Origin: Aricia agestis
Lineage: Eukaryota; Arthropoda; Insecta; Lepidoptera; Lycaenidae
Direction of reading: 5' to 3'
DNA: 64,000 nt
NCBI RefSeq assembly: GCF_905147365.1
Contig: NC_056412.1
Span: 16,608,001-16,672,000, forward strand
The position numbers and the translations under genes are program-made. Positions 31,632 to 42,030 of the stretch are shown here, in pieces; position 1 is the first letter of the stretch, and every line of letters begins with the position of its first letter. The notes under the pieces are model-generated. The model was not told the DNA's origin, did not search any database, and saw only the letters and a list, made by a program, of their open reading frames with translations.

Positions 31632-32705
31632 ATGAAGATTCGTTAGTCGTCAGTTCTGCTGCAGGTCTTTAGTAAACCTATTAATTTAAAATGTACATCA
31701 ACACATTTCTAACAAAATACACGAATTAAATTCAGGTAAACAATTTATAAATTGTTAAGAGAATAAAAACAAATAAAAACTGTTTGTTTTTATTCTCTGA
31801 TTCATTCGAACAAAAAATACCCGCAAGCGAAAATGCTATCATATTCACTGTTTCAGCGAAATCTAAATATTATTGCAGACATATTATTTGATTAGTATAA
31901 TATTCGTACGATAGAACCCTTTGCTAATAAAAGGATTGAAACTGTTATGCAATATTTTATCCTTGTGTGTCAAGGTACTTTTTTAATTCTTATTATTAGT
32001 CAAAACCCCAGTCAAGTTAGACATTTCAAACCTCATTTTTTTGCGACCGATTTTCAGCTTGGTGCGAATTTATGTGGTTGCATAAATTCGCACCGCTGAA
32101 AAAATAAAGCTAAAAATATTAAAATTTTAAAGTTCCGCATAATTCCCATGTGTGCTAAATTTTTTATTCAAGGACCTTTGAGGTCCAATAATAGTTTTTC
32201 ACGATTTTCGGCGAAACGGTAAGTTTTTCATAAAAATACCTCAGATAGAAATTGTAGGCCATAAAATTGTCTACAAAAATAGATTGAATACTTTTTTCAT
32301 ACTAGTCATCGTTTTTGAAATATAACGACTCGAAAAGTTGTAAAAGTTGTTTTTCTCACAATTTGCATAATTAGGCATACATTCTATACGAGGTAGAATG
32401 TATGCCTATACCGGCATCAGATCCTTTAATCTTATGAAATATAGTCTTATTTATCTACGAATTGGCTCTTTTTTCTCTCTCTCTCTCTCTCACGTCTACG
32501 TGAGAGAGGGTCACGTCTGAGGTCACGTCACGTTGACTGGGGTACAGAGACAAAACATTTGTCGTGTGTCTTTTTACTAGTAATGGGGATAGTGTTAAAA
32601 TAAACAGTGATTAAATTGAGCATCTCTTATTACCAGCTGATTGATGACACAAGTTGCACGTATCCCCTAGAAACAAACATCTTTATTTTATTATCAGAAT
32701 TCAGA
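31632..32705. other. Intron sequence with three small hairpins
   Basis: Short inverted repeats occur at 31750-31798 (GAGAATAAAAACA arms), 32060-32094 (GGTGCGAATTTAT arms) and 32372-32406 (GGCATACATTCTA arms), plus a CT run and CACGTCTACGTG words at 32470-32530. No exon is supported. Confidence 0.5.
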
Positions 32706-32889
32706 TTAGATGACGCCCGCAACTCCGTTGCGCCAAAATTCATTTGTCGCGTGGGAAACGTACATTTTTGGGGATAAAAAGTATGTCCTTCCTGGGGCTT
32801 AAAGTATCTCCACTCAGCAATCGGTTCAGTCTCTTGCGAAGAGGTATTCAGAGAGACAGAAAGATAGACACACGTATTTCTTATTTATA
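32706..32889 (-). mobile_element. Truncated Helitron (GGGCGTCATCTAA end)
   Basis: Minus-strand body and 3' stem as in 4614-4834, but ending CTAA. The 5' end was lost where the next Helitron is inserted. Confidence 0.7.
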
Positions 32890-32890
32890 A

Positions 32891-33108
32891 CTAGATGATG
32901 CCCGCAACTCCGTTGCGCCAAAATTCATTTATCCCGCGGGAACCGTACATTTTTCCGGGATAAAAAGTATCTTATGTCCTTTCCCGGGACTCAAAGTATC
33001 TCCATGCCAAATTTCAGCAAAATCGATTCAGCGGGTTGAGCGTAAAGAGGTAACAGACACACAGACGGACAGACAGACACACTTTTGCATTTATAATATT
33101 AGTATGGA
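32891..33108 (-). mobile_element. Non-autonomous Helitron (TCCATACTAA...ATCTAG)
   Basis: Minus strand: starts TCCATACTAATATTATAAAT and ends GCGGGCATCATCTAG before T. The 5' flank is G rather than A. It lies directly next to a truncated relative in the same orientation. Confidence 0.8.
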
Positions 33109-33123
33109 CTCTGGATAATGAAT

Positions 33124-33222
33124 TTAGGGTCAGTTTATACTAGCGCAGAGTCGAAGCGCATTTGTAATGTTCAGTTTTGGGAATTCGCTTTGATGCGCTT
33201 CGACTCTGCGCTAGTATAATTT
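33124..33222. mobile_element. GCGCAGAGTCGAAGCG MITE, uninterrupted
   Basis: TATACTAGCGCAGAGTCGAA and its complement enclose a short AATGTTCAGTTTTGGGAATT core. It is the reference copy for the nested element at 15111-15862. Confidence 0.75.
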
Positions 33223-33344
33223 GATTTTTAAAAGCTGTAATTAGGTACGCAGCCTCTCCAGACCTGGCCCATAACAGAGCAAGGCAGCGATTCGGCGGTA
33301 ATGTTTTTTCTGAATACTCGGACAAAGTGACGCAACTGAATTTC

Positions 33345-33635
33345 GGCCGCGTAATTTCGGCTCTAAGTGTCTAAACACACTAAACCGAAAAAACGCGGCT
33401 GAAATTCCGCATGATTACGCCTGAAATATATTATAAATTACCGATGACACACCATGCCGAAATTACGTCGCGATAAAGGGCCCATTCACGGCAGGACTGT
33501 TTTATATTGTATGCGTTTGCCATTGCTGACGTAATCATGCGGAATTTCGGCCGCGTAACTTCGGCATTAAGCCGAATGCGGTGGAACGTAATATCGGCTA
33601 CGGAACGGTGCATGTGTGTTTAGACACTTAAAGTA
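33345..33635. mobile_element. AAGTGTCTAAACACAC MITE
   Basis: Ends TAAGTGTCTAAACACAC / GTGTGTTTAGACACTTA, with repeated GGAATTTCGGCCGCGTAA and CGTAATCATGCGGAA words on both arms. A shorter homologue is at 37716-37912. Confidence 0.7.
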
Positions 33636-33814
33636 AAATTATTATCTGTAATCTTTAGGTTTCTGAATGCGACCGTTAGTGAAAATAAAATACGGTTCAT
33701 AATAATTATTGTTTATCACCTTTTCCATTTCCAATAAAGTCACACTCGTATTGGAAATCGATCATCCAAGAGTTGGAAATAGCGATATTCGGCCGTTACA
33801 TTTAAACACTCTCA

Positions 33815-33955
33815 ATTAAGTCAGCTTTCAAACAAAAAAAACTAGATCAAAATCGGTCCACCCGTTTGGATGCTACGATGCCACAGACAGACAGACAGAC
33901 ACGTCAAACTTATAACACCTCTCTTTTTTGTCGGGTGTTAATAAAAAAGGCATAA
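33815..33955 (+). repeat. ATCGGTCCACCCGTTTGG repeat with GACA tract
   Basis: AGTCAGCTTTCAAACAAAAA, CTAGATCAAAATCGGTCCAC, GATGCTACGATGCCACAGAC, then GACA units and ACTTATAACACC..TCTTTTTTGTCGGG. It is the same unit that forms the inner ends of the 51-53 kb inverted repeat. Confidence 0.75.
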
Positions 33956-34984
33956 TATTTATTCATTACGTTCTGAGCGTGATGGCGGCGGCCTTTGAGG
34001 GCTTAATGTCTCAATTGAGAGTGGTCAAACATTGATATTTTACACGTTTCTTTTATTATTTTGTGTGTAATCCCACAACAAATACGTACCTATTGAGTAA
34101 TGCTCTTTAGATTATTTTGAACGAGTCTGCATTCTTAACTTAACAAAAAATGTGTTTTTTTTTCTAATACTTACTTAATGCAAAATAATGCAGAGATTTT
34201 CCTTAAACATTTCTTTTCCAACAAACTTTTCCGCGAATTCATTATTTTTTAACTGCAAACGTGTGCACACCCGAAGAAAAATCCGTGAATGCGATGGCTT
34301 TGTCTAAACAAAAGGGGCCAGAACAGTACTGGCTTCTGCAGGACTGGCGCTAAGATTATTGGCTCTTTGTAAACTATAACGCTTTTCAAGATTATCTTCA
34401 CATTATCGTTTCGGCAGCTGCGAAATCGATGTCGCTCATCGGCATTATAATTCCCCTTGACCGTCTGTATTCGTCCATCATGGCGAAAAATAATTAAAAA
34501 TTTAAATAACGAAAGTAGGTTTCTGTTAAAAGCCCGTATATACAATTATTGTACAATATCAAGCTGCATTTAAAACGATTCGAGCTGAGTAAATATTTGA
34601 ATGTTGTAAAATAAAAAATATTATTCTCTTACAAACGAATGTAGGCGGATTAAACGCGGATTAAAAGGATTCTACATTAGGATTTTTTACGTTTCTCGCT
34701 AAAATGGCTGAATGTAACTCACATTTATTTTTTTAAAAAGATAATTACTCTATTTTGAGCCCCATAACCTCCAAGACAGGCTTAAATTCAGTTAGTCTTA
34801 ACACTTAGGGCTCATGTTGTGTTGATCGAATGTAATTATTGCAACACCACTGAAGGTATATTCTGCATTATATTCTGTAACTGCGGTGGTTCGGCTTGTA
34901 CTATTTTCAGTGCGATTCATTCCTACCTAAACTTAATCACGTTTGGATGACATCAGTGGCAATTTCATAAGCTAACTTTAAAAT
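33956..34984. other. Intron sequence, nothing recognised
   Basis: No exon or repeat boundary I can support. The minus ORF at 34249-34545 shows no motif. Confidence 0.4.
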
Positions 34985-35050
34985 CCGTTTTTCAATACAA
35001 TCCCTCTCTACAATGGTAGACAAGGATTGTATTGAAAAGCGGTTTAGATG
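34985..35050. repeat. Hairpin upstream of exon B acceptor-distal side
   Basis: TTTTCAATACAATCC and GGATTGTATTGAAAA are perfect inverted repeats around a 21 bp loop, 65 bp from the exon B donor. Confidence 0.7.
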
Positions 35051-35113
35051 GACAATGGTCCATTCGACGTGAGTGAGTGCGAAGGTCAAAAAATCAAGCT
35101 TCAAAACTCGTAC

Positions 35114-35268
35114 CTGTGACCTTGGAGTTGAGGAAGTAGGGGTCCGGGTGCCAGAGGTTGTCGAAGAACTCCGGAGGTAGAGTCACGTGGTCATCGCCTT
35201 CCTCGAAGATGTCATCTGGCAGCTGGAGCCGGCTCTCCACCCAGGTCTGACGGATGAACATATCCACC
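35114..35268 (-). CDS. Cys-loop channel exon B: loop D/loop A region
   Basis: This 155 bp exon has acceptor ATTCCAG and donor GTACGA. It encodes (R)VDMFIRQTWVESRLQLP, then an acidic stretch and LPPEFFDNLWHPDPYFLNSKVT. The F.R..W.D/E.RL and W.PD.YF.N.K patterns are hallmarks of the extracellular domain of Cys-loop receptors and form part of the principal and complementary ligand faces. The exon is entered after two bases and left after one (G), which joins exon C to give Glu. The intron upstream (35269-35815) is filled by a truncated tRNA-derived SINE; the one downstream is 9.6 kb and holds LINE remnants. Confidence 0.95.
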
Positions 35269-35479
35269 CTGGAATCCAGGATATTGGAGTGAAGAAACTT
35301 TGAAAAAGAGAAGATTCAACAAGGTTATAACTTATAATAATCTAAACACTAAAAAAAACATATGTTTTTGCAGAAATTGTGCGTTATTGATAGAATATAG
35401 ATTCATGCGCTCATTGCCTCTTAAAAAGATCGGCAAGTGTTGAACTGATCGCAACTATCGGAAAGTTACATTCACCCTG

Positions 35480-35800
35480 CCTTATCAAGTTTTGCTAAGT
35501 ATTTTCTGCCTGGCCTGAACACAGGAGTTGCAGTAGAATGTGTAATAATAATAACTCCCACACCGGTTTCGGTGACGGTGGCTGGTTTCATTGAAACCAG
35601 GCCAGATACGCAGGAGTAATCTTATCGTGCCCAGGTGTATGCGCATTATACAAGAGCACTCTCTATTCCTCATAACCTAGTGTGACGGACGACCGACACG
35701 ACTGGCGAGAGATCAGGCGCAGGAAATTTTACATGCCCATCCGACGCATGGATCAATTTACTTGTCAGACAATCAGGTGATCAGCCTGTGGAATGTGGGG
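35480..35800 (-). mobile_element. tRNA-derived SINE, 5'-truncated, inside a 547 bp intron
   Basis: Minus strand: CACCTGATTGTCTGACAAGT, TCCATGCGTCGGATGGGCAT, AAACCAGCCACCGTCACCGA, AACCGGTGTGGGAGTTATTA and an ATT tail. Same family as 53890-54290 and 60044-60240, which retain the tRNA-like head. Its 5' edge lies about 15-20 bp from the exon A donor. Confidence 0.8.
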
Positions 35801-35815
35801 TGAGTCAGAAAGTAC

Positions 35816-35915
35816 CTGAAGTCCATGTCCTCGACGTTAATGGAGTTGACGTCCACCACGTAGATACTGAACTCCACCATGACTGGGTGACCTTTTCTGG
35901 ACGGCGGACGTATTT
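35816..35915 (-). CDS. Cys-loop channel exon A: N-terminal extracellular domain
   Basis: First exon I can place. It is 100 bp, with acceptor TTTTCAG before it and donor GTACTT after it, entered in phase 1 and left with two bases (AG) that complete an Arg codon with the next exon. It encodes IRPPSRKGHPVMVEF then SIYVVDVNSINVEDMDF. This matches the early beta-strands of Cys-loop receptors, where a Pro-rich turn precedes a V.V.ifv.di..i.e..m.F pattern. The preceding exon should end in a single base and carry the Cys/Tyr/Asp segment found before this point in the family. I could not find it in the 36-64 kb region. A truncated SINE ends about 20 bp into the next intron. Confidence 0.93.
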
Positions 35916-36449
35916 CTGAAAACATTAATATCAGAGAAATTAATTGTTAGAAAGATGGAGTAAGTTTGTCGGATAGTGTCAAGTCAATGTGAATTGTTAT
36001 CACTTGTCAGCAGCTGTCAGCTGGGCATAACAATAGCCCGACCATATTACTTAGGTCTGCCATCTACTAATGAGATAGATTTCGCTTTTTCTTAAATGTA
36101 AGTACATTTAATCTTGTGTTATAAAATACATTATGATATAGTTCAATTTTAAATTTAATAGCTCATTAAAAATGTTTCGCATAGCCTGGTCACGTTGCAA
36201 TGGGAACACTTTATAGTTTGCACGGTTCTTTAAAAACCAAGTGGGTACATCAAGTAATAAACATCATACTAGATGTGCGAAGATACTTGTGGTTAATAAA
36301 GGATTTAATTTTGGTGAAAAGTTCAAACACTTCAGTTCATTCACATCTAAAGGGTATTGGTAAATCAGTCGGATCTAGACAGACAATATTAAAATGAAGT
36401 AATATAAAGCATGAAAAAGGAAATTTTAACGCAGGAAATGAACGGTTTC

Positions 36450-36505
36450 CGCTCGATAAACCAATTTTGGCGCAAAGGAGTTACGGGCGTCATCTAGTTA
36501 TAAAA
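36450..36505 (+). mobile_element. Helitron 3' fragment
   Basis: CGATAAACCAATTTTGGCGC then AAAGGAGTTACGGGCGTCAT and CTAG before T. Another diverged fragment on the minus strand occupies about 36765-36890. Confidence 0.65.
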
Positions 36506-36889
36506 ATACATATTATTTAATACCAAAAAGATTATAATACTAGATAGATTATAAACTTGTGGCGGTACCCATAATTCGCCTAACATTCCTACATCGCGCT
36601 ATCGAAGTTTTCTGAGCTCGTCAGTATAATATACGACAGCTGAAATGTATCACGTGGGGCTTCGGCCTGACGGAGCATAACACCTCGCTCGGTCGGAAGA
36701 TCTTCCTTTGTGGCGGCCACGCATATTCCCACAAACTTATACAGTATGTAACACTATACGAACTCCATTGCGCAAGAATTCGTTTATCGCGCGGAAACCT
36801 TAAGTATATATTTTTCCAGGTTAAAAACTGCTCTATGTCAACATCGGTTCAGCGGTTTGGGCGTTATAAATCAGAGAGGGCGTTACAAA

Positions 36890-37500
36890 AATAATAATAA
36901 TAATTAATTCACTTATTATGAGATCTGAATTTTAATTTCATCAAAGCTATTGATTTCTCACTAAAAGCAATAAATTTCATTTATAAACAAAACAATTTCA
37001 AATCATTAAAAATACTAAAACTTAAAGAGCAAAAGAAATTAGAACTTAAAATTAAAAAGAAAACAAAATGATAAAATCATTTTCATTTATTTAAACTGAC
37101 ATAGATTGTACTTACAATGTTTATGCACCGCAAATTCACAGTAGAATGAGCTCCACGCTCAGAATAAGTCTTTTTATAAGCATCATCCCTACTTGTTTGC
37201 CCTACCACAAGTAATTACGTCACTCTTGAAAATCATGTTATCAAAACATTAAATAATTGTAAAATTATTAAATAACGTTAAAATTAATTAGCTTATTTAT
37301 TTTGTAATTTACCAAAATTCACATTAAATTATTTCGAAGTAAATAAAACCGGAAGTAATTAATTCACTACCAAAATACGTCGTAATTTTAGTGAGAATGT
37401 TTAAAGAAATTATTTAAAAGTTTGATTGGCATGGAAAACTAGTTTTAATTACATTAGAATAATCCTATATTGGCAAACTATGAAATTATCATTAAATAAT
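36890..37500. other. AT-rich sequence, nothing recognised
   Basis: Searched on the minus strand for the missing first exon of the channel gene; no candidate seen. Confidence 0.4.
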
Positions 37501-37502
37501 AA

Positions 37503-37555
37503 TTTTAGCTAGCTGTTTTATTGAACGGTTATTTACACCAGTCGGCTGCGACATG
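37503..37555. mobile_element. Terminal fragment of the 21-22 kb foldback family
   Basis: TTTAGCTAGCTGTTTTATTG, AACGGTTATTTACACCAGTC, GGCTGCGACAT matches the outer arm of 21086-22127. Confidence 0.65.
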
Positions 37556-37715
37556 TACATATCATCGTGCGAACATCAGAAAATCCCAAAAACCATACAT
37601 TTTGTCAAGATCAAAAGTAGGTCCTTCGGCGCGGTCAACTCTATGCATGCGCCTTTTTCGTATTAGGTCTTGTAGTTTCGAAGTCTATTTTATGCAAACA
37701 AACAAAGAAACCTTT

Positions 37716-37912
37716 TAGTGTCTCATCACACTAGGCCGAAAATACGCGGTCGAAGTTCGGCATGATTACGTCAGCAGTGCGCTACGCATACATAACGCGA
37801 CGTAATTTCGGCATGGTGTGTCATCGGTAATTTAAAATGCATTGCAGGCGGAATCATGCCGAACTTCCGCTGCGTTTTGTCGGCCTATTGTGTTTAGACA
37901 TTTAGGGCCTGT
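37716..37912. mobile_element. MITE related to 33345-33635
   Basis: GTGTCTCATCACACTAGGCC and GGCCTATTGTGTTTAGACAT ends, with GGCATGATTACGTCAGC and CGTAATTTCGGCATGGTGTG inside. Confidence 0.65.
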
Positions 37913-38043
37913 TTCACCACTTTCTGATAAAGTGCCGAATAGGCTATTCACAACTTTTTTGACTGATTCTCCATACTTGATCTGTCAAGTTAATTGGCGA
38001 ATAGCCTATTCGGCACTTAGCAGGAAGTGGTAAAACAGGCCCT
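37910..38043. mobile_element. AGGGCCTGTTTCACCACTT MITE
   Basis: TAGGGCCTGTTTCACCACTT and AAGTGGTAAAACAGGCCCTT are inverted ends. Inner GTGCCGAATAGGCTATTC arms also pair. It directly abuts the preceding MITE. Confidence 0.8.
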
Positions 38044-38500
38044 TAATCTAAGAACGAGTGTTCCGAAAACTTACAGTAAATTAGCAATTTCCATATTTAT
38101 GCCAGAAGGTTATTTAATACATACATTTTTCCGCAAAAAACTCGTAGTCTATTCTATACTTGTGCTAAATTATGTAAAAATTGGCCCAGTATTTCGTGAG
38201 ATTAGCGCGTTCAAACTGAAAAACTTTACCTACAATTAAGTGTAGCTAGTAGTAACCGGAATAAGTCTCTGCCATTTATTTTTTATACAGAAAACAAAAT
38301 ATATTTTAAAATATCAAAAGCGCAGACTTGCTGCGATCACGTTTTGAAAGTCAATATTATATTTCATGCCCAATGTTTTTTTTATAATAGAATATCATAG
38401 TTTATGCCACGCTCAATGGAATAGTGAATGCCCATTGCATCAACGGCATTTGAAACAGTATACGTGGTATTAATATAGAGTTTGCTACTTTACTGTATTT

Positions 38501-38670
38501 CTTTTTATGAGATACAGGGCAAACGAGCAAACGGGTCACCTGATGGAAAGCAACTTCCGTCGCCCATGGACACTCGCAGCATCAGAAGAGCTGCAGGTGC
38601 GTTGCCGGCCTTTTAAGAGGGAATAGGGGAGGGTAAGGATGGGAAGGGAATAGGGGAGGGTAGGTTGTAT
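38501..38670 (-). mobile_element. SINE 3' fragment, GGGAGAGCCATGC family
   Basis: Carries the GGCCGGCAACGCACCTGCAG to CCATCAGGTGACCCGTTTGC segment on the minus strand. The head is missing. Confidence 0.75.
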
Positions 38671-39070
38671 CTCTGGATAACACTCGCTCTTAGTCTATTT
38701 TGGCTATCTATAGGAATAAACAAATGTCATGTTTAAGATTTGTTACTGATAATATTCCTAATAGCCAATCAGTGTTCGAAAAGTAATTTATGATCACCGA
38801 ACCATAAAAAAGGCCAGGAAACGACCAGGAAAATATATCAGCCAATGAATACATACCAGACATCAAAAGATACCATTGAATTCCTGGTCTTTTGAACTCC
38901 AGTCTTTTTCTTTTATACGTTGTTAGTCTTCATAAAGGAAAATATATGATATTTTAATACAGGTTTCAGTTGAAATTGGATTGGTACAAGTGAGCTTAAA
39001 GTAAAAGAATTAAAGGCAAAATGAATTAAATTGACACCAGCAGTCATTAAACCTGTATTTAAATAATAAA
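38671..39070. other. Unassigned sequence
   Basis: No feature supported. Confidence 0.4.
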
Positions 39071-39311
39071 CGAGCTCTTGCCCGCGGCTTCGCTCGCGTT
39101 AAGAAGTATTATAATATACAGACTTTCATCCCCTATTTGAACCCCTTGGGGTTGGAATTTATCAAAATCCTTTCTTAGCGGATGCCTGCGTCATAACATC
39201 TACCTGCATGCCAAATTTCAGCCCGATCCGTCCGGTGGTTTGGGCTGTTCGTTGATAGATCACTATGTCAATCAGTCAGTCACCTTTGAGTTTTATATAT
39301 ATAGATAGAGA
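39071..39311 (-). mobile_element. Helitron with CTCG terminus (Lep1-like)
   Basis: On the minus strand it begins TCTCTATCTATATATATAAA after A and ends GCGGGCAAGAGCTCG before T. It shares its whole body with 48212-48457. Both copies end CTCG, not the usual CTRR. Confidence 0.8.
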
Positions 39312-39590
39312 TTTTATAAAAAAATAATTTATATCGAAAACAACGAATTATGACAAGTTTTTTGTCAGGGGGTTAATGGCCGCTACTACCAGATGACGTA
39401 CAGTACTCCCAAATTAATAATGTGCATGGAAATCTTCGCTAATTGTCGTAATAACGAAAACACCCGAATCTATTAAACTTGCATTTTGCACCTTGTTCAA
39501 AGGAAATAGAAGTAAATATCATAATAGCCGGTGGCTGTCCGCTGTCGCTAACTCACCGGGAAGCCATCGCGGCGTTACCATGGTAACGTC

Positions 39591-40379
39591 CACGGAGCTC
39601 ATACAAAGAGGAGCTGGCCTAAGCAACTGTGCACTGTGATTTTCAACTAGGTCCTGAGTCCTGACGTCATCATTGTGGGCGGGGCTTAAGTCAGTACACT
39701 TTCAGCGTTTGTCAGGTGCACACGTAACGAGACTCCCAATAAATTGGTGTTTTCTGCGTATTTAACAAGGAAAGGATGAAGTATTGTGTTTTACAATGTC
39801 GAAAACACTCAGACAGACGTTCTGATAATATAAATACCATCACATTTCATTTGGAAATAATTTCATATGTCATTTAAATATTAATGTTCTAGAACATTTC
39901 AGCTTTCAGCGTTAATTATACTACTTGACACTAAGTGGCCAAACCTTTGAAAGATAATACAAACGTAAATGCGTATAATTTTGCATAAGTTTATTACAAT
40001 AATCATACTTGAATACTGTAAACCGTTATACACTTAGTCTTAAACACATTTAATAGCTAAAACCGTGATTATATAGCTTTTATTATGATATTACTTATAA
40101 ACCGCCATCTGTCGTCACCTATGATAACTATTTGAAACGTAAAAAATATCCAGGGCTGTAGTACGTCCCATAATATTCAAGACAAAATGACATCTAGTGT
40201 AAGATAGTTGAACTACGTAGTAACATCAACATCGACCTAAGCTAGTAGTTTGGCTTTTAGCCGATAGATGAAATATTCAGAAGTGAGCGGAGCTTGACAC
40301 CCCCTCACCCCGCAAATTGTCACGCGTCGTTTCATAAGGAAACTTGATTACAACACCTCCTCTTAGTATTAGCTCCGTG
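39591..40379 (+). mobile_element. P-element-like non-autonomous element
   Basis: The inverted ends CACGGAGCTCATACAAAGAG (left) and the complement of CTCTTAGTATTAGCTCCGTG (right) are flanked by identical octamers GTAACGTC (39583-39590 and 40380-40387). An 8 bp duplication with CA..-type ends fits the P superfamily (hAT also makes 8 bp). A short ORF near the left end looks like the first part of a THAP domain, which P transposases carry. The remaining coding region is deleted. Confidence 0.7.
39776..39877 (+). pseudogene. THAP-domain start of a P-like transposase (remnant)
   Basis: Reading from ATG at 39776: MKYCVLQCRKHSDRRS, then DNINTITFHL, then unrelated residues to TAA at 39877. Cys4 and Cys8 (C-x3-C) and the I.FHL motif match the N-terminal half of the THAP C2CH zinc-binding fold. 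The C-x2-H half and everything after are gone, so no DNA-binding protein could result. Position just inside the left inverted repeat supports a transposase origin. Short length keeps this tentative. Confidence 0.5.
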
Positions 40380-40387
40380 GTAACGTC

Positions 40388-40804
40388 CAAGGCTCCAAGC
40401 AACGTCAGGCGCCTCTATGTCGCTGCAAAGCGCTGTATTTTTTTAAGTTAAGTTTCACGTATGTCAAAAAATACGGACGTAGCATTACACTATAAAGAGG
40501 TGAAGCATGCAAGGTACGACAATTTCGTTTATTGTACACGTGACCGACACTCATACACGCAACTAGGTACTACAACCCGCTGTCATTGTACATTGAGTGA
40601 CGGCGCCAATGACACGCACACATCCTACACGGGCGGCCATAACTATGCTTCACTCGTGATTAGACAAGGTTACGTCCGTATTTTTTTTACGTGCGTGTTA
40701 AGTTTAAAACAGCGCTTGCAGCGACGTCTTCCGACGCTCGGGAAATACGATCGTTGCCGACAAATTACGAAAATTTCTATGCGCATTATTACTTTGGGAG
40801 CACT
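40388..40804. other. Unassigned, GC-richer block
   Basis: The 117-codon ORF at 40461-40814 has no recognised domain and ends in a MITE, so I do not call it a gene. Confidence 0.4.
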
Positions 40805-41005
40805 GCGGGGCTAAAATGGTCACATTTAGCAATTCCTGTCAGTCAATTCAGCAAATGAATTGTCAAAACTGTCAAACTGACAAATGTCAAGTCAGTACAA
40901 AAATACAGAAATGAATTGCTAACAGAATTGCATTTTGCGATTTTAAAAAATGAATCATATTATAATTCATATCATGATTCTTCAAAGCGACCATTTAAGC
41001 CCCGC
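40805..41005. mobile_element. GCGGGGCTNAAATGGTC MITE
   Basis: Inverted ends GCGGGGCTAAAATGGTC / GACCATTTAAGCCCCGC, with CTGTCAAACTGACAAATGTC inner palindromic words. Confidence 0.7.
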
Positions 41006-41208
41006 TGTACTAACGAAAAACATACCTTTGACATAATTTTCTGGAAGAACCACTCTCGGTTTGAGAGTGTGATTCCGTTTCGATACGACGTCATTGCACA
41101 ACCTGAAACAATTTTAAATTATTTACACCGTACACGAGTCCGGCCTGGACTGCGATCAGTCCGACACGTGACACGTCACACGATCAATTGGCCTTTAATA
41201 TTATACAG

Positions 41209-41391
41209 GTGCGCTAGCCCATACTTTCGTATGGGCAAGCGCATCAGCGTCACGAGTTTCCAAATACAAAATAGAAAAAAATTTGGTCTTTCAGCGCTGC
41301 TACTTTCACAGTGAACTCTCTATAAGGAACCTTTTAAGGATCATATACACACCCTAAAGTATTATCACTTTGTTTTGTTACACCTTATATA
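41209..41391. mobile_element. Mariner-type MITE, partial
   Basis: The right arm (CTTTCAGCGCTGCTACTTTC ... AAGTATTATCACTTTGTTTT, GTTACACCTTATA) is intact; the left arm is mostly missing. Confidence 0.7.
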
Positions 41392-41512
41392 ATATTGTGA
41401 TGCCTTATGTCAAATTAGTAATTACATAATAATTATTATGATCGTTATTAAGGGGCCGGGTACCATCGAAATTCTCATACATACGTAATACCAAAATCAT
41501 TTTCTCATATAC

Positions 41513-41819
41513 GTGGGAGAGCCATGCTTCGGCACGAATGGGCCGGCTCGACCGGATAAATACCACGCTCTCACAGAAAACTGGCGTGAAACAGCGCTTG
41601 CGCTTCGCCGAGTGAGTGAGTTTACCGGAGGCCCAATCTCCTACCCTATTCCCTTCCCTAACCTCCCCTATTTCCTTTCCTTCCCCCCTATTAACCTATT
41701 CCCTCTTAAAAGGCCGGCAACGCACATGCAGCTCTTCTGATGCTGCGAGTGTCCATGGGCGACGGAAGTCCATCAAGTGACCCGTTCGCTCGTTTGCCCC
41801 CTTATTTCATAAAAAAAAA
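41513..41819 (+). mobile_element. SINE, GGGAGAGCCATGC family
   Basis: Full copy with head GGGAGAGCCATGCTTCGGCA and tail CTTATTTCATAAAAAAAA. An open frame crosses it but is SINE sequence. Confidence 0.85.
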
Positions 41820-41889
41820 CGAAAATATTAAACATGTTTGAGTTATTTTTCAGCTTAAAATAGTAATTACCTAGGTTCATGCGTAAAAA

Positions 41890-42030
41890 TTTACTACAAA
41901 ATATTTAAACACTAAAAAATATATTAATAAATAGTAAATTTACTACAAAATATTAAAATATTAAAAAATATATTTTTTTAGTTTAAATATTTTGTAGTAA
42001 ATTTACTATTTATTTATATATTTTTTTAGT
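41890..42030. repeat. AT-rich inverted repeat
   Basis: AAATTTACTACAAAATATT occurs twice directly and once inverted (AATATTTTGTAGTAAATTTA), giving a long AT hairpin. Confidence 0.7.

Larger units (their letters stand above)
9706..35915 (-). other. Cys-loop ligand-gated chloride channel subunit gene (3' seven exons)
   Basis: Gene-level entry for the seven minus-strand exons listed separately. Joined in order they give about 355 residues with no stop until the terminal TAA, and every junction keeps the frame. Order: extracellular beta-sandwich with the WHPDPYF region, the Cys-loop (two Cys separated by 13 residues), TM1 (FERQIGHHLIQTFAPSS), TM2 preceded by DAIPGR, TM3 (DLWMAGCMMFVFAALGEF), a short cytoplasmic loop and TM4 (FPALFLLFVTMYW). 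Such subunits form pentameric, ligand- or proton-gated channels in the plasma membrane. The Pro-Gly-Arg at the inner mouth of TM2 is an anion-selectivity signature. There is no second extracellular Cys pair of the GlyR/GluCl/HisCl type. I infer the insect pHCl/CG7589-CG6927 group from overall resemblance, not from a search. The signal peptide and first part of the N-terminal domain are missing. Introns range from about 0.5 to 9.6 kb and are full of transposons. Confidence 0.93.

Noticed and set aside
41513..41740. ORF starting MGEPCFGTNGPARPD
   Set aside because: It lies entirely in a SINE; homologous frames appear wherever the SINE occurs (45262-45662, 53052-53237).
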